A stretch of 39,618 bases of DNA from an uncultured Faecalibacterium sp. Lineage in GTDB: Bacteria; Bacillota; Clostridia; Oscillospirales; Ruminococcaceae. Of the stretch, positions 14,852 to 24,214 are shown piece after piece. The position numbers were made by a program, and so were the translations under genes. Position 1 is the first letter of the stretch, and each line of letters opens with the position of its first letter. Below the pieces are notes generated by a model that worked only from the letters and a program-made list of their open reading frames with translations, had not been told where the DNA came from and made no database searches. The stretch lies in the NCBI GenBank assembly GCA_904394215.1, contig CAJFNF010000017.1, positions 1 through 39,618 on the forward strand. Reading direction: 5' to 3'.

Positions 14852-16513
14852 TTGTTTAAAAAGAAATCATTGCAGGAGGCCGCGGAAAACAGCCGCATTT
14901 TGCCGGGCGCAGAAACCGGAGGCCCTGCAGATCGGAAGGCCTTCCTAAAGAAGGACAAAAAGAAAATCATCGCTGTGGTGTGCATTGCTGCGGTGGCAGG
15001 TGCCTTTGCCCTGTCCCGGATGCAGGCCGGCAAGCCGGCTGCCAGCGTCTCCTACTTGGAAGTGACGCCGGAAAAGCGGAGCATCACCAATGTGTTCAGC
15101 GATTCGGGCACCATCACGGCGGCCAATACGTATGAAGTCAAGGCGCTGGTACGGGGCAAAGTGCTGTCCGCGAATTTTGAAGAAGGGGATGTGGTCCAGG
15201 CCGGGGATGTGTTGTATACCATTGACAGCGCAGACGCCGCCAATGGAATTGAACGGGCCCAACTGGCCCTGAATCAGGCCCAGCGCACCTATGAGGACGC
15301 CGTGAACGCCCAGTACGTACGCACCGATATTGAGGGCACCGTGGTGTCCATCAAGGTGGCGCCGGGGGACGCGGTGGCCGCCGGCCAGGAAGTGGCGGTG
15401 ATCCGGGATGATGCCACCGTCCTGTTGACCCTCCAGTTCCCGGCCGCCGACGCCGCCGGTTTCAGCGCAGGGCAGACCGCCCAGGTCACCCTGGACGGCA
15501 CCTATGAAAGCCTGAACGGCACGGTTCGCTCGGTGTCGGGCACCGACACCCTGAGCAGCGGGAACCTGCTGGTGCGTTCGGTGGTGATTGCCGTCCCCAA
15601 CAATGGAAGCCTCACGGCTGCCCAGGCTGCCACCGCCTCGGTGAATGGGGTCAACGCGCTGGGCTCAGCCCGGTTTGCTTACCAGAAGGAGCAGACCCTG
15701 ACCGCTGCCGCTGCAGGCACGGTATCGGGCCTTTGCGTCAAGGAGAACGCCCGGGTAGGGGGCGGCGCTGCCATTGTCCAGCTTTCCAGCGAAAGCTTGA
15801 CCCGGCAGATGGAAACCGCGTCGGATAATCTCCGCAGCGCAGAGCTCTCCCTGGAGGACGCTCAGAACACCATGAACAACTACACCATCACGGCACCCAT
15901 CAGCGGCACCATCATCCAGAAAAACATCCAGGCAGGGGAGACGGTGGGCAGCGACAGCACAGCGGCTGCCAGCCCCATGTGCATCATCCACGACCTGCGC
16001 TATCTGGAATTGACCCTCCATGTGGACGAACTGCAGATCCTTTCCATCCAGGAAGGGCAGAAGGTGACCATCACCGCCGATGCCGTCCAGAACAAGAAAT
16101 TCGACGGTGTGGTGACCAATGTGTCCTCGGCGGGATCCACCACCGGCGGGACCACCACCTATCCGGTGACCATCCGGATTGAAAACTACGGGGAACTTCT
16201 GCCGGGGATGAACGCCACCGCCGAAATTGTGGTGGCCGATGTCAAGGATGCCCTGTCCATTCCCAACGCCGCTGTAATCCGGGGCAACTATGTTCTGGTG
16301 ACCGAGGATTCCCCCAGCGCATCCCATGCCGTGGCGGATATGATGGCGCCCGAAGGCTATGTGTACGTCAAGGTGGAAACCGGTGTCAGTGACAACGACT
16401 ACATTGCTGTGACCAGCGGCCTGCAGGCCGGGGACACGGTAGCTTATGATGCGGACGCCATTTCAGCCGCGGACAGCACAGCTGTGCCGGCGGACGAGGG
16501 TGAACTGTTATGA
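14852..16513 (+). CDS. MacA/HlyD-type efflux adaptor protein
   Basis: 553 residues. The preferred start is a TTG at 14852 with AAGGAGG 9 bases upstream, giving MFKKKSLQEAAENSR; another TTG at 14807 has no ribosome site. There is one N-terminal membrane segment (residues about 39-56), then a barrel-sandwich hybrid domain split around a helical region: TYEVKALVRGKVLSANFEEG with GDVVQAGDVLY, and a second lipoyl-like part (ITAPISGTIIQKNIQAGETV). Beta-barrel and membrane-proximal parts follow (VTITADAVQNKKFDGVV; GMNATAEIVV). It links the ABC pump to the envelope or outside. Its stop overlaps the ATPase ATG. Confidence 0.9.
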   Translation: MFKKKSLQEAAENSRILPGAETGGPADRKAFLKKDKKKIIAVVCIAAVAGAFALSRMQAGKPAASVSYLEVTPEKRSITNVFSDSGTITAANTYEVKALVRGKVLSANFEEGDVVQAGDVLYTIDSADAANGIERAQLALNQAQRTYEDAVNAQYVRTDIEGTVVSIKVAPGDAVAAGQEVAVIRDDATVLLTLQFPAADAAGFSAGQTAQVTLDGTYESLNGTVRSVSGTDTLSSGNLLVRSVVIAVPNNGSLTAAQAATASVNGVNALGSARFAYQKEQTLTAAAAGTVSGLCVKENARVGGGAAIVQLSSESLTRQMETASDNLRSAELSLEDAQNTMNNYTITAPISGTIIQKNIQAGETVGSDSTAAASPMCIIHDLRYLELTLHVDELQILSIQEGQKVTITADAVQNKKFDGVVTNVSSAGSTTGGTTTYPVTIRIENYGELLPGMNATAEIVVADVKDALSIPNAAVIRGNYVLVTEDSPSASHAVADMMAPEGYVYVKVETGVSDNDYIAVTSGLQAGDTVAYDADAISAADSTAVPADEGELL

Positions 16514-17265
16514 GTGTGCTGATTGAGTTCGACTCGGTCTGCAAGTATTACCAGATGGGGGATACGCTGGTGAAGGCCGCCGACCATATCTCGATGACCA
16601 TTCAAAAAGGGGAATTTGTGGCCATTGTAGGCCAGTCTGGTTCGGGCAAATCCACCTGCATGAACATCATCGGCTGCCTGGACGTCCCCACCTCCGGCAC
16701 TTACCGGCTGAACGGCCAGGATGTGGGCCGGATGGACAAAGACAAGCTGGCCGAGATTCGCAACGAGCTGCTGGGATTTATCTTTCAGCAGTATAACCTG
16801 CTCCCCAAGCTGACCTTGCTGGAAAATGTGGAGCTGCCCCTGATTTATGCAGGGCTGCCCCGCAGTGAGCAGTACCAGCGGGCCAGAGCTGCCCTGGAAC
16901 AGGTGGGGCTGGGGAATAAGCTGGATAACAAACCCAACCAGCTGTCCGGCGGCCAGCAGCAGCGGGTGTCCATTGCCCGGGCCCTGGCAGGCCGGCCGGC
17001 AGTGATTCTGGCAGATGAGCCCACCGGCGCCCTGGACAGCCATACCGGCCGGGAAGTGCTGGGCATTCTGCAGCAGCTTCACAAACAGGGAAACACGGTG
17101 GTTTTGATTACCCACGACAACTCCATTGCGGTTCAGGCAGACCGGATCATCCGCCTGGAAGACGGCAGGATCGTCTATGACGGGGATGCCCACGCGCCGG
17201 AGGCGGTGGTCCAGCCAAACTATAGCCCGGAACTCGAAACAGACGGACAGGAGGAAGCCCTATGA
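16510..17265 (+). CDS. MacB/LolD-type ABC exporter ATPase
   Basis: 251 residues. Walker [10 protein letters not shown] (residues 41-49), Q-loop [20 protein letters not shown], signature [20 protein letters not shown], Walker [13 protein letters not shown], and the switch His in VVLITHDNS. It drives the FtsX-type permease downstream. ATGA overlaps at both ends (16510-16513 and 17262-17265) couple it tightly to its neighbours. Confidence 0.95.
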   Translation: MSVLIEFDSVCKYYQMGDTLVKAADHISMTIQKGEFVAIVGQSGSGKSTCMNIIGCLDVPTSGTYRLNGQDVGRMDKDKLAEIRNELLGFIFQQYNLLPKLTLLENVELPLIYAGLPRSEQYQRARAALEQVGLGNKLDNKPNQLSGGQQQRVSIARALAGRPAVILADEPTGALDSHTGREVLGILQQLHKQGNTVVLITHDNSIAVQADRIIRLEDGRIVYDGDAHAPEAVVQPNYSPELETDGQEEAL

Positions 17266-18455
17266 TGTACGAAACCTTCCGTCAGGCCCTCAAAAATATC
17301 TTGAGCAATAAGTTCCGCACCTTTCTGACCATGCTGGGAATCATCATCGGCGTGATGGCAGTGATGGTGATTGTGGGTCTGGGCAACGGCCTGACCCTCA
17401 GCATGAAAGAGAGCGTTTCCTCGCTGGGAATGAACCTGCTGCAGGTCAACATTCTGGGCTACGGTACCCGCACGGTGGAGGTGGACGATTTTTATGCGGT
17501 GGTGGAGAGCCGCCCGGATCTGTTCTCGGGCATTTCTCCCATTGTCAGCATGACCGGCACAGTAAAAGTAGGTACCAAAACCTACAGGCGCACCAGTGTT
17601 TCAGGGGTCAGTGAATCCTATTTTGGAATGAGCGGAGCATCCATTGCCCAGGGGCGGCTGCTCCAGTATGTGGACTGCACCAACTATAAAAAGGTGTGTG
17701 TGGTGGGCGACTATGTGAATCGGGTGGCCTATGGCGGCAACGCCCTGGGCCAGACCATCAAGGTGGGCGCCGATCAGTTTACCATTGTGGGCGTGCTGAA
17801 AGCCGAGGTCAAGGACCCCAGCCTGCAGCAGGGCAGTGCAGATGATTACATCTATCTGCCCTATACCACTGCCCTTCGCCTGAACCGCAGCAGTGTGGTG
17901 GGCTCCTACGGCATTACCACCGTCAGTGAGACCCAGGTGTCTGAGGGCAAGGCAGTGCTGGAAGCTGCCCTGAAAAAGCTGCTGAACTCGGATGAAGGCT
18001 TTTACGTCACCAGCCTCAGCGAGATGCTGGCCACCCTGGGCTCCATGATCAACATGGTGGTGATGGTCCTGACGGCCATCGCAGCCATCTCGCTGCTGGT
18101 GGGCGGCATCGGCATTATGAACATCATGATGGTGTCGGTGGCGGAACGGACCCGGGAAATCGGGATCCGGAAGGCGCTGGGAGCCAAGGAACGGTCCATT
18201 CTGGCCCTGTTCGTCACCGAAGCCGCCACCACGTCGGCTCTGGGGGGCCTGATCGGCATTTTGCTGGGCTATCTGATTTCGGCCGGCGTCAACCAGATTA
18301 TGACCATCACCAAAGCAGGTATGACCATCCAGCCTTCCGTGGGATCTGTGATGGTAGCCTTCGGCATCTCGGTGGGCATCGGCGTCCTGTTCGGCTATCT
18401 GCCGGCCAAGCGCGCCGCCCGGCTCAATCCCATTGAGGCCCTGCGCTATGATTGA
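17262..18455 (+). CDS. MacB-type ABC exporter permease
   Basis: 397 residues with the MacB/FtsX layout: one N-terminal membrane helix (FRTFLTMLGIIIGVMAVMVI), a large extracytoplasmic domain of about 230 residues, and three C-terminal helices (MINMVVMVLTAIAAISLLVG; ALGGLIGILLGYLISAG; FGISVGIGVLFGYLPA). The coupling segment with GIMNIMMVSVAERTREIGIR and KALGA is intact. It acts by mechanotransmission rather than by passage of substrate through the membrane in known MacB pumps; whether this one exports peptides, drugs or envelope parts is unknown. Confidence 0.93.
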   Translation: MMYETFRQALKNILSNKFRTFLTMLGIIIGVMAVMVIVGLGNGLTLSMKESVSSLGMNLLQVNILGYGTRTVEVDDFYAVVESRPDLFSGISPIVSMTGTVKVGTKTYRRTSVSGVSESYFGMSGASIAQGRLLQYVDCTNYKKVCVVGDYVNRVAYGGNALGQTIKVGADQFTIVGVLKAEVKDPSLQQGSADDYIYLPYTTALRLNRSSVVGSYGITTVSETQVSEGKAVLEAALKKLLNSDEGFYVTSLSEMLATLGSMINMVVMVLTAIAAISLLVGGIGIMNIMMVSVAERTREIGIRKALGAKERSILALFVTEAATTSALGGLIGILLGYLISAGVNQIMTITKAGMTIQPSVGSVMVAFGISVGIGVLFGYLPAKRAARLNPIEALRYD

Positions 18456-18470
18456 AGAGGAGGACGATCC

Positions 18471-20579
18471 ATGATCAAACGTTTCTTTGCATCGCTGCTG
18501 GCAGTTTGCCTGGCCTGCTCGATGCTGTTTGTGCCGGCGTCAGCCGCCAGTGCCAACACCGCTGTTCAGACGGCGGTCCTGCTGGGCGGTATGACGGCCG
18601 GCCAGGCTGATAGTCTCAGTGATCCCCTGACCCGGGGCCAGCTGGCCCGGATGCTGGTAGCTTTCTCCCCCGAGCGGGAAAGCGCCGGCGCACAGGGCAC
18701 GGCCGGGAATCTGTTCAAAGATGTGGGCGGCGATGACCCGCTGGCCCCCTGGATCCGGATTGCGGTCCAGCGGGGCTGGATGAGCGGCTACACCGACGGC
18801 ACCTTCCGTCCCGGCAATCCGGTGACCCTGGAAGAAGCCTGTGCGGCGGTGCTCAACCTGCTGGGATACGATGTGACCACCCTCAGCGGCACCTTTCCAA
18901 CCGCCCAGCTGAACAAAGCCAGTGAACTGGGACTGCGGGCCCGCCTGAACTGTGCGCCCGGCCAGGGCATGAACCTGGAGGACGGGGCGGTGCTGCTCTA
19001 CAATGCCCTCACTGCCAAGACCGGCAGCGGGGAAGTCTACGCCGTGACCCTGGGCTTTGCCGTCAATGAGGGCCAGGTGTCGGTGCCCTCGGTGCTGCTG
19101 GGCAGCCTGGAAGGCCCCTTTGTGGCGGGAGAGAATACCCAGCTGCCCTTTGCGCCGGCTGTGGTCTATCGAAATGATACAGCCTCTGCCTCGGCAGAGC
19201 TGGCCCCCTATGATGTCTATTACTACAGCCCCAACGCCCAGACCGTCTGGATTTATAACCGCAAGGCGGCAGGCCGGATTACAGCGGTGGCCCCCTCGGC
19301 CAGCGCACCCAGCTCGGTGACGGTGGCAGGCACCGAATATGCCATCGGTACCCCCTCGGCGGCCTCGGTTTTGTCCTCCCTGAACGGCGGCGGTGTAGGC
19401 CAGGTGGTAACCCTGCTGCTGGGTATGGACAATCAGGTGGTACAGGTCTTGACCGGTGCCCAGGCCGATGAGGTCTTTTACGGTGTAGTGCAGACGGCTT
19501 CCCGGAACCTGGTGGAGGGCAATGGTGCAGATGTCCGCCAGAGTGTAGCTGTAGCCTGTACCGATGGCGTGGTGCGGACGGTCAACGTGGACAAGAGCCT
19601 GAACTTTCCCGCAGGCACCCTGGTGAAAATCACGGTGGATGGAACCGGGGAAGCGGTTGAAACCATGGATGCCAGGCATCTTAGCGGCACCTTCAACGAG
19701 ACAGGGACAGCCCTGTCCGGGACTCCCCTGGCGGAAAACGCCCAGATTCTGGATACGACGGCGGAGGGCGTGGCTGGGGCGATAAGCCCCAGCCGACTAT
19801 CGGGGGTGACGCTGAAGGACAGCGATGTCCGGTATTATACCACCGATGGTCAGGGCCGGATTGACCGGATGATCCTGAACAATGCCACCGGTGACCTGTG
19901 GACTTACGGCGTGCTGGATGATGTCCGCAACCTGGCCACTACAGTGGGAACGGCTGTGGACCAGTCGGCAGGGCGCCCCAGCGCCCTGGCAGGGGCGGCA
20001 GCGGGTACGGCCTCCACCGGCAATGTGGCGGTGGATGTGGCCGATCTGGTGCTGCCCAGCACCAGCGATATCCTCTATGGCATCATTGATGGCAGCATTG
20101 CAAGTACGCTGTGGGAGAGTCTCACCAGCAGTACCGGACGGGTGGCCGCCTATACCCTCCAGCTTGCTTCCAAAAACACCAGCGGTATCCTCAGCAATAT
20201 TCTGGGCTATCTGGGTAGCGGTGCCAACTATGTCTGCCTGATTGACGGCCAGAATACCACACTGCAGACAGCGGTCAAGTATCCGGTGGTAGCGGGGGGC
20301 ATTGCGGTGAGCAAAAGCCCTGCAGGAGCGGTCAAATCCATGATCCAGCTGATGCCGGTGACAATTGACAAGATCGGCGCCGCATCGGTGATGAGCGGTG
20401 ACCAACGCTACGAAACCGCCGACCACATGCAGGTTTATCTGTGGTACAAAGGCCAGTACTTTGCCACCAGCCTTTCCCAGGTCAACCCCCGGGATTATCA
20501 TCTGATCGGCTGGTACGATAACCTGGGCTGCGCAGCAGGCAGCAAGATCCGGGTTCTGGTAGCCGTCAAAAAGAACTGA
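18471..20579 (+). CDS. SLH-domain envelope protein of the ABC exporter operon
   Basis: 702 residues. The signal peptide MIKRFFASLLAVCLACSMLF ends near ASAAS (about residue 28). Two S-layer-homology units follow: a degenerate one ending TRGQLARMLVAF, and FKDVGGDDPLAPWIRIAVQR leading into GWMSGYTDGTFRPGNPVTLE, which keeps the SGYxDGTFRPxxxxT signature. From about residue 180 it is beta-rich and Ala/Thr/Val-rich without a family I recognise. SLH units bind wall polymers, so it may fix or receive the exporter's cargo. It follows the permease by 15 bases with ribosome site GAGGAGGA, and the operon ends after it. Confidence 0.85.
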   Translation: MIKRFFASLLAVCLACSMLFVPASAASANTAVQTAVLLGGMTAGQADSLSDPLTRGQLARMLVAFSPERESAGAQGTAGNLFKDVGGDDPLAPWIRIAVQRGWMSGYTDGTFRPGNPVTLEEACAAVLNLLGYDVTTLSGTFPTAQLNKASELGLRARLNCAPGQGMNLEDGAVLLYNALTAKTGSGEVYAVTLGFAVNEGQVSVPSVLLGSLEGPFVAGENTQLPFAPAVVYRNDTASASAELAPYDVYYYSPNAQTVWIYNRKAAGRITAVAPSASAPSSVTVAGTEYAIGTPSAASVLSSLNGGGVGQVVTLLLGMDNQVVQVLTGAQADEVFYGVVQTASRNLVEGNGADVRQSVAVACTDGVVRTVNVDKSLNFPAGTLVKITVDGTGEAVETMDARHLSGTFNETGTALSGTPLAENAQILDTTAEGVAGAISPSRLSGVTLKDSDVRYYTTDGQGRIDRMILNNATGDLWTYGVLDDVRNLATTVGTAVDQSAGRPSALAGAAAGTASTGNVAVDVADLVLPSTSDILYGIIDGSIASTLWESLTSSTGRVAAYTLQLASKNTSGILSNILGYLGSGANYVCLIDGQNTTLQTAVKYPVVAGGIAVSKSPAGAVKSMIQLMPVTIDKIGAASVMSGDQRYETADHMQVYLWYKGQYFATSLSQVNPRDYHLIGWYDNLGCAAGSKIRVLVAVKKN

Positions 20580-20599
20580 ACCGCCGACACAATTAAAAG

Positions 20600-20636
20600 A
20601 ACCCCGCCGGGACGCTGCAGTCTCTGCGGGGTTTTA
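20600..20636 (+). terminator. Terminator of the MacAB-SLH operon
   Basis: AACCCCGC (20600-20607) pairs with GCGGGGTT (20626-20633), with a T run after. An inner CTGCAG adds to the loop. It also lies just past the stop of the converging membrane-protein gene. Confidence 0.75.
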
Positions 20637-20647
20637 CGGTATAATGG

Positions 20648-21490
20648 TTATCCCACCATCTGAGCCACCAGCTGGGCGATGGAGCGGACTGCCTGGATGA
20701 TCTGGGACAGAGCGTTGATGTCCTCGTCCCGCATCACCGAATCAGGCAGCTGGATGTCATACGTCCCGGGAAGGGCTTTGCCGGTCATTTCCAGGTGGAG
20801 GCCCTGGCTGGGCAGATCCACAATAACATGGCAGCGGAAAAACTCAGTCCAAAGGCTCTGGATGGGGAAGCCGATGACGACATCGGCGCCTCCCAAGGTC
20901 TGCTTGGGGGTGAAATAAAAGTAACCCTTCAGGCCATCCTGGGGATGTACCTGCTGCAGGTCAGAAGGGGAAAAGGCGCTGACCGAGTAGTTTTCCATTT
21001 CAGAAACGGCAGGCTGGGTACCCAGCAGGAGGGCCAGCTGATCCTGGGTGATGTAGTCTCCCAGGGACCAGTCCGGGATCAGAGAGCCCACCAGGGGATA
21101 TTTGGCGGTCAGACCGGACAGGAAGGTGCGGTAGATCTGCCGGACGTTCAGCAGGACGGTGCCGTCCTGGACGTAGATGTCGGTGAAAGGCTCTTCCTGT
21201 CCGGCGGCATACAAGGCGAGATACAGGTCGCTGCCGCTGCTTTGTCCTGATAAAGTCCCGGTCAGGCCGTTCATGGCTTCCAGGGTCTTGTAGGCAGCAG
21301 AAGGCTCTGCCGCTGTGGAAGTGACCTGGTATTCAAAGGAAAAGGCGGACCCTTTCTGCAGGGCCCCGGCCCGGCTGCGAACGATCAGATAGAACACCAG
21401 CAGAAATACAGCCGCGATGGCCAGCAGAACAAGGCCAACCCGGATGGCCAGCTTGGCCGGACGCGGAAAAGCAGAGGGGGAATGGCTCAT
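20648..21490 (-). CDS. Single-pass membrane protein of unknown function
   Basis: 280 residues, no family recognised. A short basic N-terminus (SAFPRPAKLAIRVG) leads into one hydrophobic helix (about residues 14-37, VLLAIAAVFLLVFYLIV), then a globular part probably outside the cell: TDIYVQDGTVLLNVRQIYRT, GYFYFTPKQTLGGADVVIGF, and PSQGLHLEMTGKALPGTYDI. Paired strands and a final helix (LSQIIQAVRSIAQLVAQMVG) are suggested. The start at 21490 has AAGGAGG 8 bases upstream. It is divergent from a lipoprotein gene that has a clear promoter. A link to the exporter operon is not shown. Confidence 0.8.
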   Translation of the reverse strand: MSHSPSAFPRPAKLAIRVGLVLLAIAAVFLLVFYLIVRSRAGALQKGSAFSFEYQVTSTAAEPSAAYKTLEAMNGLTGTLSGQSSGSDLYLALYAAGQEEPFTDIYVQDGTVLLNVRQIYRTFLSGLTAKYPLVGSLIPDWSLGDYITQDQLALLLGTQPAVSEMENYSVSAFSPSDLQQVHPQDGLKGYFYFTPKQTLGGADVVIGFPIQSLWTEFFRCHVIVDLPSQGLHLEMTGKALPGTYDIQLPDSVMRDEDINALSQIIQAVRSIAQLVAQMVG

Positions 21491-21592
21491 CAGAACAGCC
21501 TCCTTTGTCAAAATGGCAGGGCCGGCGCCGCTGAAATGCCGGCTGGATGGACGTGAGAACGTGACGATTCTGTGCACAGCGACACAATTTAC

Positions 21593-21621
21593 TTGTCTGT
21601 AGAGGAAAGATATGGTAAAAT
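21593..21621 (+). promoter_or_regulatory. Promoter of the lipoprotein gene
   Basis: -35 TTGTCT (21593-21598), 17-base spacer, -10 TAAAAT (21616-21621). The start codon follows 64 bases later. Confidence 0.75.
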
Positions 21622-21685
21622 AATCCCGTCCGCAGCAAGAGCATCCTTTGCTTTTGCCACTCATACGACAGAAGGAGCGCTCCCT

Positions 21686-22480
21686 ATGAAACGACGGTTG
21701 GTTTCCCTTGCCCTGTGCGGGATGATGCTGCTGACAGGATGTCAGCCCACAGCAGTACAGGAGGAAATCTGGGAGCTGGAGCAGGAGAATGTGGTGTCCT
21801 TCACAGATGGCGAGACGGTGGACTGCTGGCGCGGCTACCAGAACGGCGTGCGGGAGTCCTGGGCGGTGTATGAGCTGTCGGATGGCACCGTGATCCTACT
21901 GGAAGACGATCCCACCGGGCCTGAAAGCGACGATGGCTACAAGGCGCTGGGCGAGGACGTGCAGGCCGCCGTCTCGGCTTGGTATGAGAGCACCGGGAAG
22001 CGCTATGATCTGCATCCCCTGCTGCAGGCCGCTTATACCCGCTGCAAAGAAGAGGGAAAAGAACAGTTTCAGCCAGGCCGTGTGACCCAGTCCATTGCCT
22101 CCACGGCATCCAACGATGCAGTCATCTGCTTTGCCACCACAGTCAATGAGGCGATTGACCCGGACCAGGCACAGACCGTCCGTTACAGCGCCTTCTTTGA
22201 CCGGGCCAGCGGGCAGCGGCTGGAACTATGGTCCTTCTTCAGTCAGCCTGAGGCGACGGTGCGACAGGCGCTGGCCGCATCGGCCAGTACCGATCCTGCT
22301 GTCCAGGAGCGGCTGGCTGCCGCCATTGACCCGGAGCATGTGATTTTGCTCCCGGATCACCTGGAAGTGGACTTCCCGGCGGGCGCCTTTGAAGGGCAGA
22401 GCAGTTCCTATACCTTGTCGGTAGATTATACGCAGCTGGCCGGCCTTTTGGACAGCCGTTCCATGCCTGGCAGCGATTGA
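21686..22480 (+). CDS. Lipoprotein, possibly DUF3298/RsiV-like
   Basis: 264 residues. Lipoprotein signal MKRRLVSLALCGMMLLTGC gives lipid-anchor Cys19. The mature region ends in a half that resembles the DUF3298 / RsiV fold: YSAFFDRASGQRLELWSFFS, then LEVDFPAGAFEGQSSSYTLS leading to VDYTQLAGLLDS. The resemblance is by pattern only. Such domains occur in envelope proteins, and in RsiV bind lysozyme; here there is no cytoplasmic anti-sigma part. Ribosome site GAAGGAG precedes the ATG. It is a single-gene unit. Confidence 0.8.
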   Translation: MKRRLVSLALCGMMLLTGCQPTAVQEEIWELEQENVVSFTDGETVDCWRGYQNGVRESWAVYELSDGTVILLEDDPTGPESDDGYKALGEDVQAAVSAWYESTGKRYDLHPLLQAAYTRCKEEGKEQFQPGRVTQSIASTASNDAVICFATTVNEAIDPDQAQTVRYSAFFDRASGQRLELWSFFSQPEATVRQALAASASTDPAVQERLAAAIDPEHVILLPDHLEVDFPAGAFEGQSSSYTLSVDYTQLAGLLDSRSMPGSD

Positions 22481-22575
22481 TTCCAGCCTGATTATACCAT
22501 GTTTTGCAGATGGGCACAATCAATGTCAGGGTGGATTCTGATCAAAACAGAAACAGACCATGATTTCCAATCGGG

Positions 22576-22620
22576 ATGCTCCGGCTCTGTTTTACAGCCA
22601 ACAGAGCCGGAGCATTTTGT
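22576..22620 (+). terminator. Terminator after the lipoprotein gene
   Basis: Perfect 16-bp stem, ATGCTCCGGCTCTGTT (22576-22591) with AACAGAGCCGGAGCAT (22600-22615), 8-base loop, then TTTGTGT. Confidence 0.9.
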
Positions 22621-22704
22621 GTACAAAAGAAGAGATTTCAAGCGGCCCGGCAGGGCGGAACATCCCCGGCCTGTGTGCCCGGCGGAAATGAGAGGTTTCA
22701 ATGC

Positions 22705-24111
22705 ATGGCGATTTTTAAAGCAGTTTACAATATTCTGTGGGGAGACCTGGTGCGGATTCCGCTGCCGGGCGGCAGCGTTCTGGGCCTGTCCCTGCTGGTG
22801 ATGATCTTGATCCCGGCCGGACTCTATTTTACCATCCGGACCCGGGTTTTACCCTTCCGGCTCTTCCCAGAGATGATCAAAGTGACGCTGGAAAGCCATC
22901 AGAAAGACGAGAAGGAGAGCATTTCGGGCCTCCAGGCCCTGATCGTCTCCACAGCCTGCCGGGTGGGTATGGGCAACCTGGTGGGTGTGGTGGCGGCCAT
23001 CTCGGCCGGCGGCGCAGGAGCCGTCTTTTGGATGTGGGTGATTGCGCTGCTGGGCTCTTCCACTGCGTTCATTGAGGCCACCCTAGCCCAGCTGTACAAG
23101 GAAAAAGACCCTCTCTACGGCGGCTATCGGGGCGGCCCGGCCTACTACCTGCACCATCTGTTTGTCCGGGAAGGCAGCAGGCGCAAGCACTCGGTGGTGG
23201 CCTGCCTCTTTGCACTGTCGGGCCTGATCTGCTGGTGCGGCATCAGCCAGGTGACCAGCAATTCCATTTCCGCCGCGTTTAAAAACGCCTTTCAGATTCC
23301 TCCGCTCTGGTCCACGACCGTGCTGGTGGCGCTGGCCGCCGTGGTGGTGCTGCGGAAAAAGGCCACAGTCAAGGTCCTGGATATCGTGGTGCCGGTGATG
23401 GCTGCCTGCTATTTTTTCCTGACCCTGTTCATCATTGTAAAAAATGCAGCTCTGCTGCCGTCGGTGTTCCAGAGGATCTTTGCAGAGGCCTTTGGCCTGC
23501 GCCAGGCGGTGAGCGGCGGCATCGGTGCAGTCATCATGAACGGCGCAAAACGGGGCCTGTTCTCCAATGAGGCTGGTTCCGGCTCGGCGCCCTGTGCAGC
23601 TGCTGCGGCCGATATCAGTCACCCCGCCAAAGAGGGACTGCTCCAGTCCCTGGGGGTGTTCATCGACACCATTGTGATTTGCAGCTGCTCCGCTATGGTA
23701 ATGCTGCTGACGCCGGAAAGTCTCACCCATGGGCTGGAAGGAATGGATCTGCTCCAGACCGCTATGCGGTATCATCTGGGAACCTTTGGCGTCATCCTGA
23801 TTGCGGTGATTCTGTGGCTGTTCAGCTTTTCCACCTTCCTGGGCATTCTGTTCTATGCGCGGTCCAACATTGCCTATCTGTTTGGCGACCACTGGCTGCC
23901 CCAGACTTTGTATAAGGTGTTGGCGTTGGCAATGCTGTTTGTGGGCGGCCTGGCGGCCTACCAGTTTGTCTGGGACCTGGGGGATGTGGGCATCGGCCTG
24001 ATGACCATTTTCAATATGATTGCCCTGATTCCGCTGGCGCCCAAGGCACTGCAGTCCCTGCAGGATTACGAGAACCAGCTGGAGAAGAATCTCCGGGGAA
24101 GGAAAAAATAA
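22705..24111 (+). CDS. Sodium:alanine symporter (AGCS family)
   Basis: 468 residues, an integral membrane protein with about ten hydrophobic segments. Family marks: TACRVGMGNLVGVVAAISAG near residue 90, GGAGAVFWMWVIALLGSSTA, YGGYRGGPAYYL, and GAVIMNGAKRGLFSNEAGSG, the AGCS consensus NxxxRGxFSNEAGxGS. It takes up alanine or glycine with sodium. The start at 22705 is preceded by AGAGG; earlier frame residues come from the terminator of the previous gene and are rejected. There is no obvious promoter between 22620 and 22705. Confidence 0.93.
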   Translation: MAIFKAVYNILWGDLVRIPLPGGSVLGLSLLVMILIPAGLYFTIRTRVLPFRLFPEMIKVTLESHQKDEKESISGLQALIVSTACRVGMGNLVGVVAAISAGGAGAVFWMWVIALLGSSTAFIEATLAQLYKEKDPLYGGYRGGPAYYLHHLFVREGSRRKHSVVACLFALSGLICWCGISQVTSNSISAAFKNAFQIPPLWSTTVLVALAAVVVLRKKATVKVLDIVVPVMAACYFFLTLFIIVKNAALLPSVFQRIFAEAFGLRQAVSGGIGAVIMNGAKRGLFSNEAGSGSAPCAAAAADISHPAKEGLLQSLGVFIDTIVICSCSAMVMLLTPESLTHGLEGMDLLQTAMRYHLGTFGVILIAVILWLFSFSTFLGILFYARSNIAYLFGDHWLPQTLYKVLALAMLFVGGLAAYQFVWDLGDVGIGLMTIFNMIALIPLAPKALQSLQDYENQLEKNLRGRKK

Positions 24112-24176
24112 GGCAATCCGGCTGCTCTTATGGCGCCGGCTTGCTCCATGGTCGGCATCTTATTAACAAATAAACA

Positions 24177-24214
24177 AAGACAGGCTTTCTTTGGATCGAA
24201 AGCCTGTCTTTTTC
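24177..24214. terminator. Bidirectional terminator between the symporter and the B3/4 gene
   Basis: AAGACAGGCTTTC (24177-24189) pairs with GAAAGCCTGTCTT (24198-24210). T residues follow on plus and TTTG on minus. It sits between convergent genes. Confidence 0.85.

Noticed and set aside
18540-19679. 379-codon open frame opposite the SLH gene
   Set aside because: No ribosome site or family features; the plus-strand gene has signal peptide, SLH units and operon context.
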